NCBI GenBank assembly: GCA_900110635.1 | Contig: FOEK01000012.1 | Location: forward strand, 1-64,000 | Length of the DNA: 64,000 nucleotides | Direction: 5' to 3' | DNA from: Lachnospiraceae bacterium NE2001 | GTDB taxonomy: Bacteria; Bacillota; Clostridia; Lachnospirales; Lachnospiraceae | In this document: positions 15,729 to 24,943 of the stretch, piece after piece | Layout: each line of letters begins with the position of its first letter | Numbering within the stretch: the stretch's first letter is position 1 | Position numbers and translations under genes: made by a program | Notes under the pieces: generated by a model | Seen by the model: only the letters and a program-made list of their open reading frames with translations | Told to the model about the DNA's origin: nothing | Databases searched by the model: none

Positions 15729-17475
15729 ATTCGGTCCAATCTTTGTTTTTGATTTCGGAACGGCGGATCTTGCCGCTGGATGTTTTTGGCAGGCTGTCCA
15801 CGAAGTCGATAAACTTTGGTCTCTTGTAGGAGGCAAGGTTTGTCTTCAGATACTTCATGGTATCCTTCTTCAGCTTGTCAGTGGCTGTGTAGCCCTTTGT
15901 TAAAACTATGGAAGCCTTGATGGCCTGTCCACGCACCTTGTCAGGCACGCTGGTCACGGCACATTCCAGAACATATGGAAGCTTCATTATTTCATTTTCT
16001 ATTTCAAATGGTCCAACTCGGTAGCCCGCCGACTTGATGATATCATCCACTCGACCTACGTACCAGAGGTAGCCCTCATCGTCCATATAGGCGGTGTCGC
16101 CTGTGTGGTAATAGCCGTCGTGCATAACCATTGAAGTCTTTTCCGAATCCTTGTAGTAACCAAGGAACAAGCCTCTTGGAGTTTCACCGCTCACGTCGAT
16201 GCACACCTCTCCTGTCTCACGAACGCCCACCTCTCGGTCGCCTTCACGAAGCAGCTTTACCTTGTACTGTGGGCTCGGCTTACCCATTGAACCCGGTCTT
16301 GGCTCGGTTCCCCTGAGGTTCGCGATGGTCAGCGTAGTCTCAGTCTGGCCAAAGCCTTCCATTATCTTCAACCCAGTGGCCTTGTAGAACTTTTCGTATA
16401 CTTCAGGATTCAGCGCCTCACCGGCAGTTGATACATTTTTCAGACTCGACAGGTCAAACTTCTTCATATCAACGTGTACCAGCATCCTGAACACCGTCGG
16501 CGGTGCACAGAAGGAAGTCATATGGTACTTCTCCATCATTGACAGGATTTCCTTCGCGAAGAACTCGTCGTAATCGTAGGTGAAGATTGGCGCTTCGCAG
16601 AGCCACTGTCCGTAAATCTTGCCCCACAGTGCCTTGCCCCAGCCTGTATCACTTATGGTGAAATGTAATCCCTCGCTGTCAACCTGATGCCAGTACTTGG
16701 CTGTCACATAGTGCCCCAGCGGATACTTGTGACTGTGGGCTGCCATCTTTGGATAAGAAGTTGTTCCCGAAGTGAAAAACATAAGAGCAGTATCATTTCC
16801 ACAGGCACAGTTATCTGGTCTCTTAAGGTGCTGTGAGAAGAAACGAATGTCGCGGTTGTAATTGGACCAGCCCTCTCTTGTTCCGTTCACAATAATCTTC
16901 GCCCTGAGTCCCAGGTAATTCTTGGTGGCCTTATCAACCTCATCAGCCACCTCGCCATCTGCAGTGCAGACAACAGCATTTATCCCGCCAGCTTTAAAGC
17001 GGTATTCGAAATCCTTTTTAGTAAGGAGAAATGAGCATGGTACTGCGATTGCTCCGATCTTGTGCAGTGCAACCAGCGTGAACCAGAACTGGTAGTGACG
17101 CTTCATTATGAGCAGTACCCTGTCGCCCTTCTTGATGCCCAGATAATGCAGATAGTTGGCAGTCTTGTTGGAATAGTTCATCATATCCTTGAAGGTTACG
17201 CGGCGCTCCTTGCCCTCCTTTGAGATATGGAGCATCGCAGTCTTGTCGGGACATTTGGCTGCCAGCACATCCACCACGTCGAAACCAAAGTTAAAACTGT
17301 CGTCGTCGTGAAATGCAATCTTCTGGAGCCCACCCTTTTCATCCTCACACACGGAGATGAAATTACCGGCAACACCTGGAGCTGGTACAAGACTACCAGA
17401 ATCCTTTTGATCCAGAGACACACTTTCTTTCGCAGAAATGTTCTCCTCATTTGTTGTTATATCATTATTTGCCAT
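15727..17475 (-). CDS. AMP-forming acyl-CoA ligase (medium-chain type)
   Basis: An ANL-superfamily adenylating enzyme of 582 residues. The ATP loop is TSGTTSYPKMAAHSH, the A5 motif GFGQTETT, A7/A8 YHTGDTAYMDDEGYLWYVGR and the C-terminal Lys in KTSSGKIRRSEI. The sequence around these resembles the ACSM/medium-chain acyl-CoA synthetase group rather than acetyl-CoA synthetase proper. A Ser/Glu-rich N-terminal tail of about 50 residues is unusual. Ahead of the fab operon it could activate exogenous fatty acids or branched acids; the chain length is not readable from the sequence. Confidence 0.87.
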   Translation of the reverse strand: MANNDITTNEENISAKESVSLDQKDSGSLVPAPGVAGNFISVCEDEKGGLQKIAFHDDDSFNFGFDVVDVLAAKCPDKTAMLHISKEGKERRVTFKDMMNYSNKTANYLHYLGIKKGDRVLLIMKRHYQFWFTLVALHKIGAIAVPCSFLLTKKDFEYRFKAGGINAVVCTADGEVADEVDKATKNYLGLRAKIIVNGTREGWSNYNRDIRFFSQHLKRPDNCACGNDTALMFFTSGTTSYPKMAAHSHKYPLGHYVTAKYWHQVDSEGLHFTISDTGWGKALWGKIYGQWLCEAPIFTYDYDEFFAKEILSMMEKYHMTSFCAPPTVFRMLVHVDMKKFDLSSLKNVSTAGEALNPEVYEKFYKATGLKIMEGFGQTETTLTIANLRGTEPRPGSMGKPSPQYKVKLLREGDREVGVRETGEVCIDVSGETPRGLFLGYYKDSEKTSMVMHDGYYHTGDTAYMDDEGYLWYVGRVDDIIKSAGYRVGPFEIENEIMKLPYVLECAVTSVPDKVRGQAIKASIVLTKGYTATDKLKKDTMKYLKTNLASYKRPKFIDFVDSLPKTSSGKIRRSEIKNKDWTE

Positions 17476-17587
17476 TTATTTTCCTCATATTCAGAAACAT
17501 TTCAGAAACTTCATTTCACACGAAGTTTTGAAAACTACATGTTAATCTACTGGGCTAATTATATTATCACCTTGTCCATAAATCAAG

Positions 17588-17647
17588 TAGAATCAATTAT
17601 GATACTCTAGAATCAATTATGATACTCTAGAATCAATTATGATACTC
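17588..17647. repeat. Three tandem 20-bp repeats
   Basis: TAGAATCAATTATGATACTC occurs at 17588, 17608 and 17628 without a mismatch. It lies in the 486-base spacer between the acyl-CoA ligase and exonuclease III genes, upstream of the ligase start. Confidence 0.95.
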
Positions 17648-17691
17648 TAGAAATACTCAACCGAAAGTTACTATTCACATTTCAGGAAAAA

Positions 17692-17872
17692 GCAACAAAA
17701 ATAGAGAAATTAGCGAAAATTGTTGCTGAAGAAGTACGAATCAAGCGGAAAATAAGGAGAAAAAGCAACAAAAATAGAGAAATTAGCGATAATTGTTGCT
17801 GAAGAAGTACGAATCAAGCGGAAAATAAGGAGAAAAAGCAACAAAAATAGAGTAATAAGCGATAATTGTTGC
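17692..17872. repeat. 73-bp-period tandem array with GCAAC...GTTGC core, three copies
   Basis: A 35-base core beginning GCAACAAAAATAGAG and ending ATTGTTGC occurs at 17692-17726, 17765-17799 and 17838-17872, period 73. The core ends pair as a stem. The two 38-base spacers are the same sequence (TGAAGAAGTACGAATCAAGC...), so this is not a CRISPR array. A related array lies at 61369-61552. The rest of the spacer up to 17961 holds only a short direct repeat (TCTTTTCAGGATGCTTACTC type). Confidence 0.92.
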
Positions 17873-17961
17873 CATAAGGATTAAGACTGTATATTCTTCA
17901 ATTCCTGGCTGATTGTCTTTTCAGGATGCTTACTCTTTTCTGGATGCTTACTCTTTTCAGG

Positions 17962-18717
17962 TTACATATCGATATCCAGCTCGATTGGGCAATGATCCGA
18001 ACCGTAGATTTCGTTATGAATCTTCGCATCCACAATCTTGTCGTTCAGGGCATCCGATACCACAAAGTAGTCGATACGCCACCCTGTATTCCTCTCACGG
18101 GAGTTGAAACGGTATGACCACCAGGAATAAACATCCGTAACATCTGGATATTTATATCTAAATGTATCTGTGAAGCCTGCTTCAAGGAGCTCGCCAAACT
18201 TGCCACGCTCCTCATCCGTGAAGCCTGCATTATGATGATTCGTAGAAGGATTCTTCAGATCGATCTCCTGATGAGCTACATTTAAATCGCCGCACATTAT
18301 GACTGGCTTTTCCTTTGCCTTCTCCACAAGATATGCGCGGAAATCGTCCTCCCACTCCATACGGTAGTCAAGACGCTGGAGCTCGTTCTGGGAATTAGGC
18401 ACGTACACGCATACAAAGTAAAATGTATCCATATCCAGCGTTATTACACGGCCCTCCTGGTCGTGCTTTTCTATGCCAATGCCGTAGCTGACCGATACTG
18501 GCTCCTGCTTGGTGAAAACAGCGGTTCCGGAGTAGCCCTTCTTTACTGCATAATTCCAATACTGGTGATATCCCGGAAGGTCAAGCACGTGCTGCCCCTC
18601 CTGCATTTTACTCTCCTGAATTGCGAAGATGTCCGCATCCAGAGCAGCAAAGCTTTCATCAAAGCCCTTCTTTGCACAGGCTCTTATTCCATTTACATTC
18701 CACGAAATTAACTTCAT
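17962..18717 (-). CDS. Exodeoxyribonuclease III, AP endonuclease
   Basis: An EEP-fold nuclease for base-excision repair. Family marks are ISWNVNGIRACAKKGF, the metal-binding Glu in IFAIQESKMQ, MCGDLNVAH, and the C-terminal YFVVSDALND with GSDHCPIELDID. The 251-residue length matches ExoA of Bacillus. GGGGGATAT stands before the ATG. It follows a membrane-protein gene by 13 bases. Confidence 0.95.
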   Translation of the reverse strand: MKLISWNVNGIRACAKKGFDESFAALDADIFAIQESKMQEGQHVLDLPGYHQYWNYAVKKGYSGTAVFTKQEPVSVSYGIGIEKHDQEGRVITLDMDTFYFVCVYVPNSQNELQRLDYRMEWEDDFRAYLVEKAKEKPVIMCGDLNVAHQEIDLKNPSTNHHNAGFTDEERGKFGELLEAGFTDTFRYKYPDVTDVYSWWSYRFNSRERNTGWRIDYFVVSDALNDKIVDAKIHNEIYGSDHCPIELDIDM

Positions 18718-18730
18718 ATATCCCCCAAAA

Positions 18731-19438
18731 TTAGTTTACTGGTTTAGGATTTGGCTGCTTGGCCACTCCCACCATTCCGGCTGCCATCATCAGGAGCACG
18801 CCAAATGGCACAGATGCCGCAGCGAAGTCCACCAGGTAGTACAGCTTTGTCAGCTTCAGCAGTTCGCCCAGTCCGAAGAACACCAGCGGGTTGAAAAAGA
18901 TGCAGATCCGGGACACTCGCATTTTACCATTCCACACAAAATGCATAAATGCCACTGACATTCCGACGATTGCAACGATGAGGTACGCAAACAGCGGGAT
19001 GGCGATGTAGTAGAACATTCCCTCGGTGGTGGAGATGATGTCCGCCCCCATCAGGTTCGTGCCAAAGAGCAGCTTGTAGACCAGCGCGATCATTACGTAT
19101 CCTGCTTGTATGAATAGGTATGAAATGCAATAGGCCACTGCTCCTACTTCGAAGAGGGAGCCCATCTGTCTGTTCAGCACTCCGCGCTTACGCCTCAGAT
19201 ATCTGAACAGCTTCACGTAGTCCCGAAGCCCCACGTAATTCAGCGCTATTCCGATACCCGCAAGTATCAGCGATATCTCGAATCGTATGAAGGGCATCTT
19301 TGGCCAATTGCTCTGAATGTAACCATTTCGCACATTCCCTTCGCCGTACGCGGAGCTGAGCCAGCAGGCTGCCATACAGAAGGCCGCGCCCACCATACCG
19401 ACCAGCATATTCCTCATTATCTTATTCTTGTTCTTCAT
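18731..19438 (-). CDS. Polytopic membrane protein of unknown function
   Basis: I do not recognise the family. The 235 residues contain about six hydrophobic segments (near 11-27, 50-67, 95-121, 138-165, 178-197 and 205-225), joined by short loops with a basic stretch LRRKRGVLNRQ. There is no catalytic motif. AAGGGA lies before the start. It precedes the exonuclease III gene closely. Confidence 0.75.
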   Translation of the reverse strand: MKNKNKIMRNMLVGMVGAAFCMAACWLSSAYGEGNVRNGYIQSNWPKMPFIRFEISLILAGIGIALNYVGLRDYVKLFRYLRRKRGVLNRQMGSLFEVGAVAYCISYLFIQAGYVMIALVYKLLFGTNLMGADIISTTEGMFYYIAIPLFAYLIVAIVGMSVAFMHFVWNGKMRVSRICIFFNPLVFFGLGELLKLTKLYYLVDFAAASVPFGVLLMMAAGMVGVAKQPNPKPVN

Positions 19439-19568
19439 TATCGGGTTCCCTTGTTATATCCATCACATTTCACCGGATGGACTGGATTATTTTCGTAATT
19501 ACTAGATATCTGGAGTTTTCAATTGTCTCCCCAAAATGTCTGGGGTTTTCTGTGACATTTTACATCAA

Positions 19569-20513
19569 TTATTTGGAATCTTCTCCTGAAGATTTATGAA
19601 GCGTGTAACGCCACCTGATCACACCAGCGCTAATTATTATAACATATCCAAGGACACTAAGTATATCGGGAATTTCATCGAATATCCATATGCCCCAGAT
19701 TGCAGCAAAGATAACCTGTGCGTAGTCGTACACCGAAATCTCCTTTGCAGGAGCGAAGGAATACGCCGCAGTGATATTGACCTGTCCGCCCATGGCGCCA
19801 ACGCCAGCTAGCAGCATAAAGATCAGCTGCTTCGTAGTCATAGGCTCAAAATTGATTATGAGAAATGGCAGCGTCACCAGACACGAAAACAGAGAGAAGC
19901 ACATTACGACTATGGTTCCTCTCTCCCCTGCACTGGTGGCTTTTCTTAGGAAAGTATAGGCCGTTCCCGCGCCGAAGCCTCCGAAAAGACCAACAAGGGC
20001 TGGGATACTGGCAAGTCCCATTCCTGGTTTTACTATGAAAATGACACCTACAAATGCCATAACCACCATCAGCCATTCGAACACGTCCGGCTTCTCCTTC
20101 AGGATAAACACCGACATAATGATGGCGAAGAACGGTGACATTTTATTCAGCATATTGGAATCGGCAAGTCCAAGTCTGTCAATAGCCCAGAAGTTCGCAA
20201 TAAGTCCCGCGGTTCCGAACATACACCTGAGCAGAACGCTGGGAAATGTCTCTTTCTTTATCTTGAACTTTTCCTCACTTCTGGCCAGCAATAACAGAGC
20301 CAGAAACAGAGCCACGAAGTTCCTGAAGAAGGCCTTTTCCATGGTTGGCAGCTCCCCAGCAAGCTTTAGAAAAAGCGTCATCAGTGAGAAGCTGAAGGCA
20401 GCCAGCACAATGTGCAGTATGCCTCGCAGATTGCCGCTGTTCTTTCCAGTCATCTTATCCGAACCTCTGTGCACCTCTTTAACTGTTATATTTACCTTTT
20501 CATTTTCCTTCAT
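19569..20513 (-). CDS. EamA/DMT-family transporter
   Basis: Ten predicted membrane segments form two EamA repeats, with the usual ending of the first (VFILKEKPDVFEWLMVVMAF) and second half (IFDEIPDILSVLGYVIII). Family members export amino acids or nucleosides, or move other metabolites; the substrate is not evident. The start is uncertain: ATG at 20513 has GAGGTC rather far upstream, while an in-frame ATG at 20453 has AGAGG at about 10 bases and would give 294 residues, closer to the family length. Confidence 0.85.
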   Translation of the reverse strand: MKENEKVNITVKEVHRGSDKMTGKNSGNLRGILHIVLAAFSFSLMTLFLKLAGELPTMEKAFFRNFVALFLALLLLARSEEKFKIKKETFPSVLLRCMFGTAGLIANFWAIDRLGLADSNMLNKMSPFFAIIMSVFILKEKPDVFEWLMVVMAFVGVIFIVKPGMGLASIPALVGLFGGFGAGTAYTFLRKATSAGERGTIVVMCFSLFSCLVTLPFLIINFEPMTTKQLIFMLLAGVGAMGGQVNITAAYSFAPAKEISVYDYAQVIFAAIWGIWIFDEIPDILSVLGYVIIISAGVIRWRYTLHKSSGEDSK

Positions 20514-20544
20514 AAACCGTTATATTCTTGACCTCAATTTAATA

Positions 20545-20600
20545 ATGTGCAATGGGGACTGACCCCACTGCACATAGGTCCGTCCCCAATTGCACATTTT
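20545..20600. repeat. GTGCAAT-type repeat, flavour B
   Basis: ATGTGCAATGGGGACTGACC then CCACTGCACATAGGTCCGTC and CCCAATTGCACATTTT, nearly the same as the copy at 10369. It lies after the lipoprotein gene and before the transporter. Confidence 0.9.
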
Positions 20601-20615
20601 GTGTCATTTTTGTGT

Positions 20616-21380
20616 CTAGTAGTAGAGTGGTGAAATGAGTCCCACCGCTTCCTCCAGCTTGTAGTCGTTGTTTGTGGTAAATGTTATGACTACGATTAGT
20701 CCTTCTTTCTTTATAGCAAACTGGGTGCGACGACCCACATTTGACTGTTCATCTGGAACGTCCAGAACCTCGTATTTATCTCCGAGAAATGTAACTGTAC
20801 GAACATGCAGATCTTCGTATTTGCCTGCGGCCATCTGGAGATATTCCTTGGCGGTATAGTCAGGCATATTGTAATTCTCGGGATTTACGTAGGATACGAT
20901 AATTGTGGAGCCAGACTCCTTATGTGACGCGATGGAGGCGTAGGTCGTGCCCTCATCGTATGGAGAAGTATAGCCGTACCACAGATTATTTACATAATCG
21001 ACAGAAGCATCCATAGCCGTAGCCACCTCAGCGGCGTTGTAGAACTTCCATTCGTTGCCATCCACCTCTATCTTAAAACCAGCAAGAGTGTTATAGTAAA
21101 CATTTTTCTCATGTAATCCCATAATTGGGGCATCCGTAAGGCTGGCCGTCAGTGCATCTGTGAGGCTGGCACTCGCCGTCGCATCGGTAAAGCTGGCAAT
21201 CATCAGCGCGTCAGTGAGGCTTGCGTCCTCCTCCTCGGCGTCGGACTCGGTAGCCTCCTGCTTTGAGCCATTCGAAAAAGAAGGCGATGAATATGCCTCC
21301 TCTTCCTCTTTACCACAGCCCGAAAGGGCCGTTATCAATAATAACGCAACAAGCGTTGCAGTAAGCTTCTTCTTTAACAT
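20616..21380 (-). CDS. Putative lipoprotein with SLTDA repeats
   Basis: The start at 21380 gives MLKKKLTATLVALLLITALS followed by GC, a clear lipoprotein signal with Cys at about residue 22. An acidic linker follows, then a short repeat in which ASLTDAL, ASFTDAT, ASLTDAL and ASLTDAP recur (about residues 53-85). The C-terminal ~165 residues are a compact domain I cannot assign. It starts 10 bases after yajC, so it is probably translated from that transcript. The longer frame reaching 21578 runs antisense-like through yajC and is not used. The ribosome site is weak. Confidence 0.78.
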   Translation of the reverse strand: MLKKKLTATLVALLLITALSGCGKEEEEAYSSPSFSNGSKQEATESDAEEEDASLTDALMIASFTDATASASLTDALTASLTDAPIMGLHEKNVYYNTLAGFKIEVDGNEWKFYNAAEVATAMDASVDYVNNLWYGYTSPYDEGTTYASIASHKESGSTIIVSYVNPENYNMPDYTAKEYLQMAAGKYEDLHVRTVTFLGDKYEVLDVPDEQSNVGRRTQFAIKKEGLIVVITFTTNNDYKLEEAVGLISPLYY

Positions 21381-21390
21381 GTCAAATGTC

Positions 21391-21771
21391 TTAGTCTTCC
21401 TTCTTCTTTCCGACCTTCTTTGAAGACTTCTCTTCTTCATCTTCCTTGTATGCAGCTTCAGGCTTCTCAACCTCAGCGATAGCCTTCTTGTGCATTGGAA
21501 TACGGCAGTTCTTGTTGTTACCAAACTCAACGATAACTGTGTCCTCATCCATACCGATAACAGTTCCATAGAAACCACTGGTGGTCATTATTGTATCACC
21601 TGGCTTGATGGATGCCATCAGATCCTCCTGCTCCTTACGCTGCTTCTTTGAAGGCTTAACAAACAGGAAATAAACGATCAGCACAAGGAATAACACATAG
21701 CCGATAATGAAAACTGCATTACTACCAGCGCCCTGTGCAGCACCGCCTGAAAGTATCATAAGTGTGTTCAT
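21391..21771 (-). CDS. yajC: Preprotein translocase subunit YajC
   Basis: A single membrane segment (about residues 17-38, VFIIGYVLFLVLIVYFLFV) is followed by KPSKKQRKEQEDLMASIKPG and a small beta domain (TTSGFYGTVIGMDEDTVIVE), the YajC signature. It assists SecDF in protein export. The tail is rich in Lys and Glu. GGAGAG supports the start at 21771. It follows tgt as in most bacteria; secD and secF are not in the window. Confidence 0.93.
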   Translation of the reverse strand: MNTLMILSGGAAQGAGSNAVFIIGYVLFLVLIVYFLFVKPSKKQRKEQEDLMASIKPGDTIMTTSGFYGTVIGMDEDTVIVEFGNNKNCRIPMHKKAIAEVEKPEAAYKEDEEEKSSKKVGKKKED

Positions 21772-21870
21772 ATTTTTCTCTCCTTTAAAATGTAACAATT
21801 TTCGCAAAACTCTCTAATTGTCACTTTTTTCATTTTGATATAATAGCGTACTTGCTCCGATTATGCAAGC

Positions 21871-21900
21871 AAAAAGACAGGGGACGGTTCTCTGTCTTTT
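21871..21900. repeat. GGGAC repeat, flavour A
   Basis: AAAAAGACAGGGGACGGTTC then TCTGTCTTTT overlaps the last bases of the tgt stop codon; with T-rich ends it could terminate that transcript ahead of yajC. Confidence 0.85.
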
Positions 21901-23026
21901 ACTGGCCGCGGACTGCTTCGAGTTTTCGTTTTTTGTAGCTGGCCCAGGTGTGGGTCTCGATGGCCTCGCGGATTTCTTCCATCATTGTGTTGTAGAAGTA
22001 AAGGTTGTGAATAACGCAGAAACGGAGTCCCAGCATCTCGTCACGTTTCAGAAGGTGACGGATGTAGGCACGACTGTAACGCCTGCAGACTGGACAGTCG
22101 CAGGTGTCGTCGATTGGCGACTCATCCAGCTCGTACTGCTGGTTCTTCAGATTCATTTTACCGTGATTAGTGTAGACCTGGCCGTGGCGTCCGTTTCGGG
22201 ATGGATATACGCAGTCAAAGAAATCGACGCCGCGATCAACTGCCTCCAGTATGTTCTCTGGAGTACCAACTCCCATTAGGTAGGTCGGCTTCTCCAGTGG
22301 CAGATGCGGTACGGTGACATCCAGAATGTGGTACATCTCCTCGTGTGACTCGCCAACAGCAAGACCTCCAATAGAATAGCCTGGAAGATCCAGCTCAGCT
22401 ATCCTCTTCGCGTTGTCAATACGAATGTCATCAATGACACCTCCCTGGTTGATACCAAAGAGCATCTGTTCTTTATTAATAGTGGCATCCATAGCATTTA
22501 ACTCATCCATGCGCGCCTTGCAGCGAAGCAGCCACCTCTCGGTCCTGGCCACCGACTTCTCGATATAGCTTCGCTCAGCCTTGGCCGGTGGGCACTCGTC
22601 GAAGGCCATGGCGATGGTGGACGCCAGCGCAGACTGGATATTCATGCTCTCTTCGGGGCCCATAAATATCTTCCGACCATCAATATGTGAGCTAAATGTC
22701 ACGCCTTCTTCTTTTATATTTCGAAGCTTAGCCAGGGAAAACACCTGGAATCCTCCGGAATCAGTAAGAATAGGCCGGCTCCACGTGGTAAACTTGTGAA
22801 GCCCGCCCATTTTATATACTATCTCTTCTCCGGGTCTAACGTGCATATGATAAGTGTTGCACAGCATAACCTCGGTTTTTATCTGTTCAAGGTCTGCAGC
22901 TGACACGGCACCCTTTATGGCTGCCGCTGTGGCTACATTCATAAACATCGGAGTCCTTATCACTCCGTGGGGTGTTTCAAAATCCGCTCTTTTTGCTCTT
23001 CCATCTCTGGCAATCAGTTTATACAT
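21899..23026 (-). CDS. tgt: tRNA-guanine transglycosylase (queuine biosynthesis)
   Basis: It exchanges guanine-34 for preQ1 in tRNAs with GUN anticodons. The TIM barrel shows LTDSGGFQVFSLA with the first catalytic Asp, GGLAVGE, and FDCVYPSRNGRHGQVY with the nucleophile Asp. The zinc site CDCPVC...H follows at about residue 300. Length 375 is normal. Confidence 0.97.
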   Translation of the reverse strand: MYKLIARDGRAKRADFETPHGVIRTPMFMNVATAAAIKGAVSAADLEQIKTEVMLCNTYHMHVRPGEEIVYKMGGLHKFTTWSRPILTDSGGFQVFSLAKLRNIKEEGVTFSSHIDGRKIFMGPEESMNIQSALASTIAMAFDECPPAKAERSYIEKSVARTERWLLRCKARMDELNAMDATINKEQMLFGINQGGVIDDIRIDNAKRIAELDLPGYSIGGLAVGESHEEMYHILDVTVPHLPLEKPTYLMGVGTPENILEAVDRGVDFFDCVYPSRNGRHGQVYTNHGKMNLKNQQYELDESPIDDTCDCPVCRRYSRAYIRHLLKRDEMLGLRFCVIHNLYFYNTMMEEIREAIETHTWASYKKRKLEAVRGQ

Positions 23027-23037
23027 CTTATAACCTG

Positions 23038-24681
23038 CTACTCAGCAGATAATGTTACACTAAGTGTGGTCTTGTTATAGAAGCCCATATCATCTGCTCG
23101 GTAGACTACCATTTCTACAGTATCACCTTCGTTGTGCTTACGCACTTTCTTCGAAAGGTCATCACTAGTATAAACTTCCGCACCGTCAAATTCAACAATT
23201 ATATCTCCAACGTGAAGGTCTGCATTCTCTGCGATCGAGCCACTTTCAACGTTCTTTACGTAAATACCCATAGGGAATCCGTAAATCTGAGCGTACTGTC
23301 TTCCAACATCAACCACCTCAATACCAAGATTAATTGCCTCAGCCTGAGTACCGGAAGCGATATCATTTATTATAGACATTGCCTCATTTATTGGAATAGA
23401 GAAGCCCATTCCTTCAACCGTGCTGTCCACATACTTAACTGAGTTGATTCCGATCACCTCGCCCTTGGAGTTGATCAGAGCGCCGCCACTGTTACCAGGG
23501 TTAATGGCTGCATCGGTCTGAATATACTGACCGTCGCTGCCCTCGATAGCTCTATTGAGAGCGCTGATATAACCAACTGTTACGGACTGACCATAGCCAA
23601 GTGCGTTACCGATTGCGATGGCTGGCTCACCAACTTTAAGTTCGCTGGAATCGCCAATGCTAGCTATGGTTATAGCATCCTTTGTTGTGTCCTTCATATC
23701 TGAAAGTGGAACCAGAACGAGGGCAATATCAGCATCCTCATCGTAGCCCTTTACTGTTGCATTTACAACCTCACCATCGTTAAATCCAACCTTGATCTCG
23801 TCGGCATTTTCGATTACGTGGTAGTTAGTTGCAACATAGAGTGAATCGTCATTCTGTCCAACTATTATTCCAGAACCAGCGCCTGCTGTTGGCTGTGAAT
23901 ATACCTGGAAATATGACTGAATGGTCTGAGTTCCGGTTGTGGTTATCGATACTATAGAAGGCTGGGTTTTCTCAACTATATCAGCCACATCATAATCAAG
24001 AGTTACTGTAGATGAGGACTGAGCGATCTGCTGGGTGTTAATGTTGTCATTATCAGATGAACTGCTGCTTGCATCATCTGAAGCATCTTTGTCAGACGAG
24101 TTCTTGCCAGTTGCCTTCTCACTTTCTGCCTCAGCTTTTTCTTCCTCAGCCTTTGCAAGCTCCTCATCAGCCTGAGCCTTAGCCTCGTCGCTTTCTTTCT
24201 TCTTCTCATCTTTATCTTTAAATGCCTGCTCTATCTCGTCGTCTGTCTCGTTAGGAGCAACAGTTACAACATCATCCTTCGCTAGCATTTTACCAGCACC
24301 TGCATTTATACCGAAAATGGTACCGCCTGCCACAGTTCCGAAGACCAGAGCACATATGGCTGTCTTGCCGACCTTTACGCCAAATGAATCTCCCTGCTTC
24401 TTGGGCTGAGTGTTCTTCTTGCTAGAACCATTTGACCCTCCATTCATTCGAGGGCCACTGCTAGCTGTCCTATAATCAGGGCGCGCCCCATATGCGGAAC
24501 CTTGACCCGCATAGCCTGTACCAGTTGGAGCTCCTCCAGCCGCATAGGAAGGGCCCGCCTGGGTACCTGCTGAACCTGTGCCTGTGGGGTTGGCGCCAGT
24601 GGGGTTAGCGCCCTGTGGGGTAGAGGTATCTCTATAAATCATACTACTCTGGAAATTATCATTATTAAACTCATTTGCCAT
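23038..24681 (-). CDS. HtrA/DegP-like membrane-anchored serine protease
   Basis: A Gly/Thr/Ala-rich cytoplasmic tail of about 95 residues leads into one membrane segment (near 105-128), then an acidic Glu/Lys/Asp/Ser linker. The trypsin-like domain has His in ATNYHVIEN, Asp in DADIALVLV and Ser in NPGNSGGALINS; one PDZ domain closes the protein (GIYVKNVESGSIAENADLHV region). This is the usual HtrA/HtrB/YyxA layout of Firmicutes for degrading misfolded exported proteins. The start at 24681 (MANEFN) is chosen for GGGAAG at a normal distance. It is divergent from the 97-residue gene. Confidence 0.92.
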   Translation of the reverse strand: MANEFNNDNFQSSMIYRDTSTPQGANPTGANPTGTGSAGTQAGPSYAAGGAPTGTGYAGQGSAYGARPDYRTASSGPRMNGGSNGSSKKNTQPKKQGDSFGVKVGKTAICALVFGTVAGGTIFGINAGAGKMLAKDDVVTVAPNETDDEIEQAFKDKDEKKKESDEAKAQADEELAKAEEEKAEAESEKATGKNSSDKDASDDASSSSSDNDNINTQQIAQSSSTVTLDYDVADIVEKTQPSIVSITTTGTQTIQSYFQVYSQPTAGAGSGIIVGQNDDSLYVATNYHVIENADEIKVGFNDGEVVNATVKGYDEDADIALVLVPLSDMKDTTKDAITIASIGDSSELKVGEPAIAIGNALGYGQSVTVGYISALNRAIEGSDGQYIQTDAAINPGNSGGALINSKGEVIGINSVKYVDSTVEGMGFSIPINEAMSIINDIASGTQAEAINLGIEVVDVGRQYAQIYGFPMGIYVKNVESGSIAENADLHVGDIIVEFDGAEVYTSDDLSKKVRKHNEGDTVEMVVYRADDMGFYNKTTLSVTLSAE

Positions 24682-24829
24682 AATTACACTTCCCTTCTTT
24701 TGATCCTTGCAATTCATTAATCTTTCAAAACTAATTAGATTATAGGACCTGGCTCCGAAAACTTCTAACGTCCCTTTGTAACAAAAATGTCAAAAAAACG
24801 TCAACACTATATGACCACTTTGTGATATG

Positions 24830-24844
24830 ATGACATAGTGTCAT
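24830..24844. promoter_or_regulatory. Palindrome in the divergent htrA/97-residue gene region
   Basis: ATGACA-TAG-TGTCAT is a perfect six-base inverted repeat; ACACTATATGAC nearby (about 24805-24815) repeats part of it. It stands about 150 bases before htrA and 100 before the plus-strand gene, so it could serve as an operator for either. Confidence 0.45.
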
Positions 24845-24875
24845 AAAATCAACTAGCGGTTTTCGCGTGTTTCTA

Positions 24876-24910
24876 GGATTGCGAGAGTTTCGTAAGAAAC
24901 GGAGCAATCC
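24876..24910 (+). ncRNA. Structured leader hairpin of the 97-residue gene
   Basis: GGATTGC pairs with GCAATCC and, inside, GTTTC with GAAAC around a GTAA (GNRA) tetraloop. The two stems are separated by an asymmetric internal loop GAGA/GGA. A smaller hairpin GCG-GTTTT-CGC lies just upstream. The shape suggests a structured 5' leader; it matches no riboswitch class that I know. Confidence 0.5.
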
Positions 24911-24943
24911 GTATGTCATCTATCATTTAAATAAGGAGTTCAT

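Noticed and set aside
17692-17872. CRISPR-like array (35-base repeats, 38-base spacers)
   Set aside because: The spacers are the same sequence, there are only three units, the core is A-rich, and no cas gene is present. The array at 61369 fails for the same reasons.
20616-21578. Extended 5' start of the lipoprotein gene
   Set aside because: The extra 66 residues overlap yajC in another frame and are Arg/Ser/Leu-rich; the lipoprotein signal begins at 21380.
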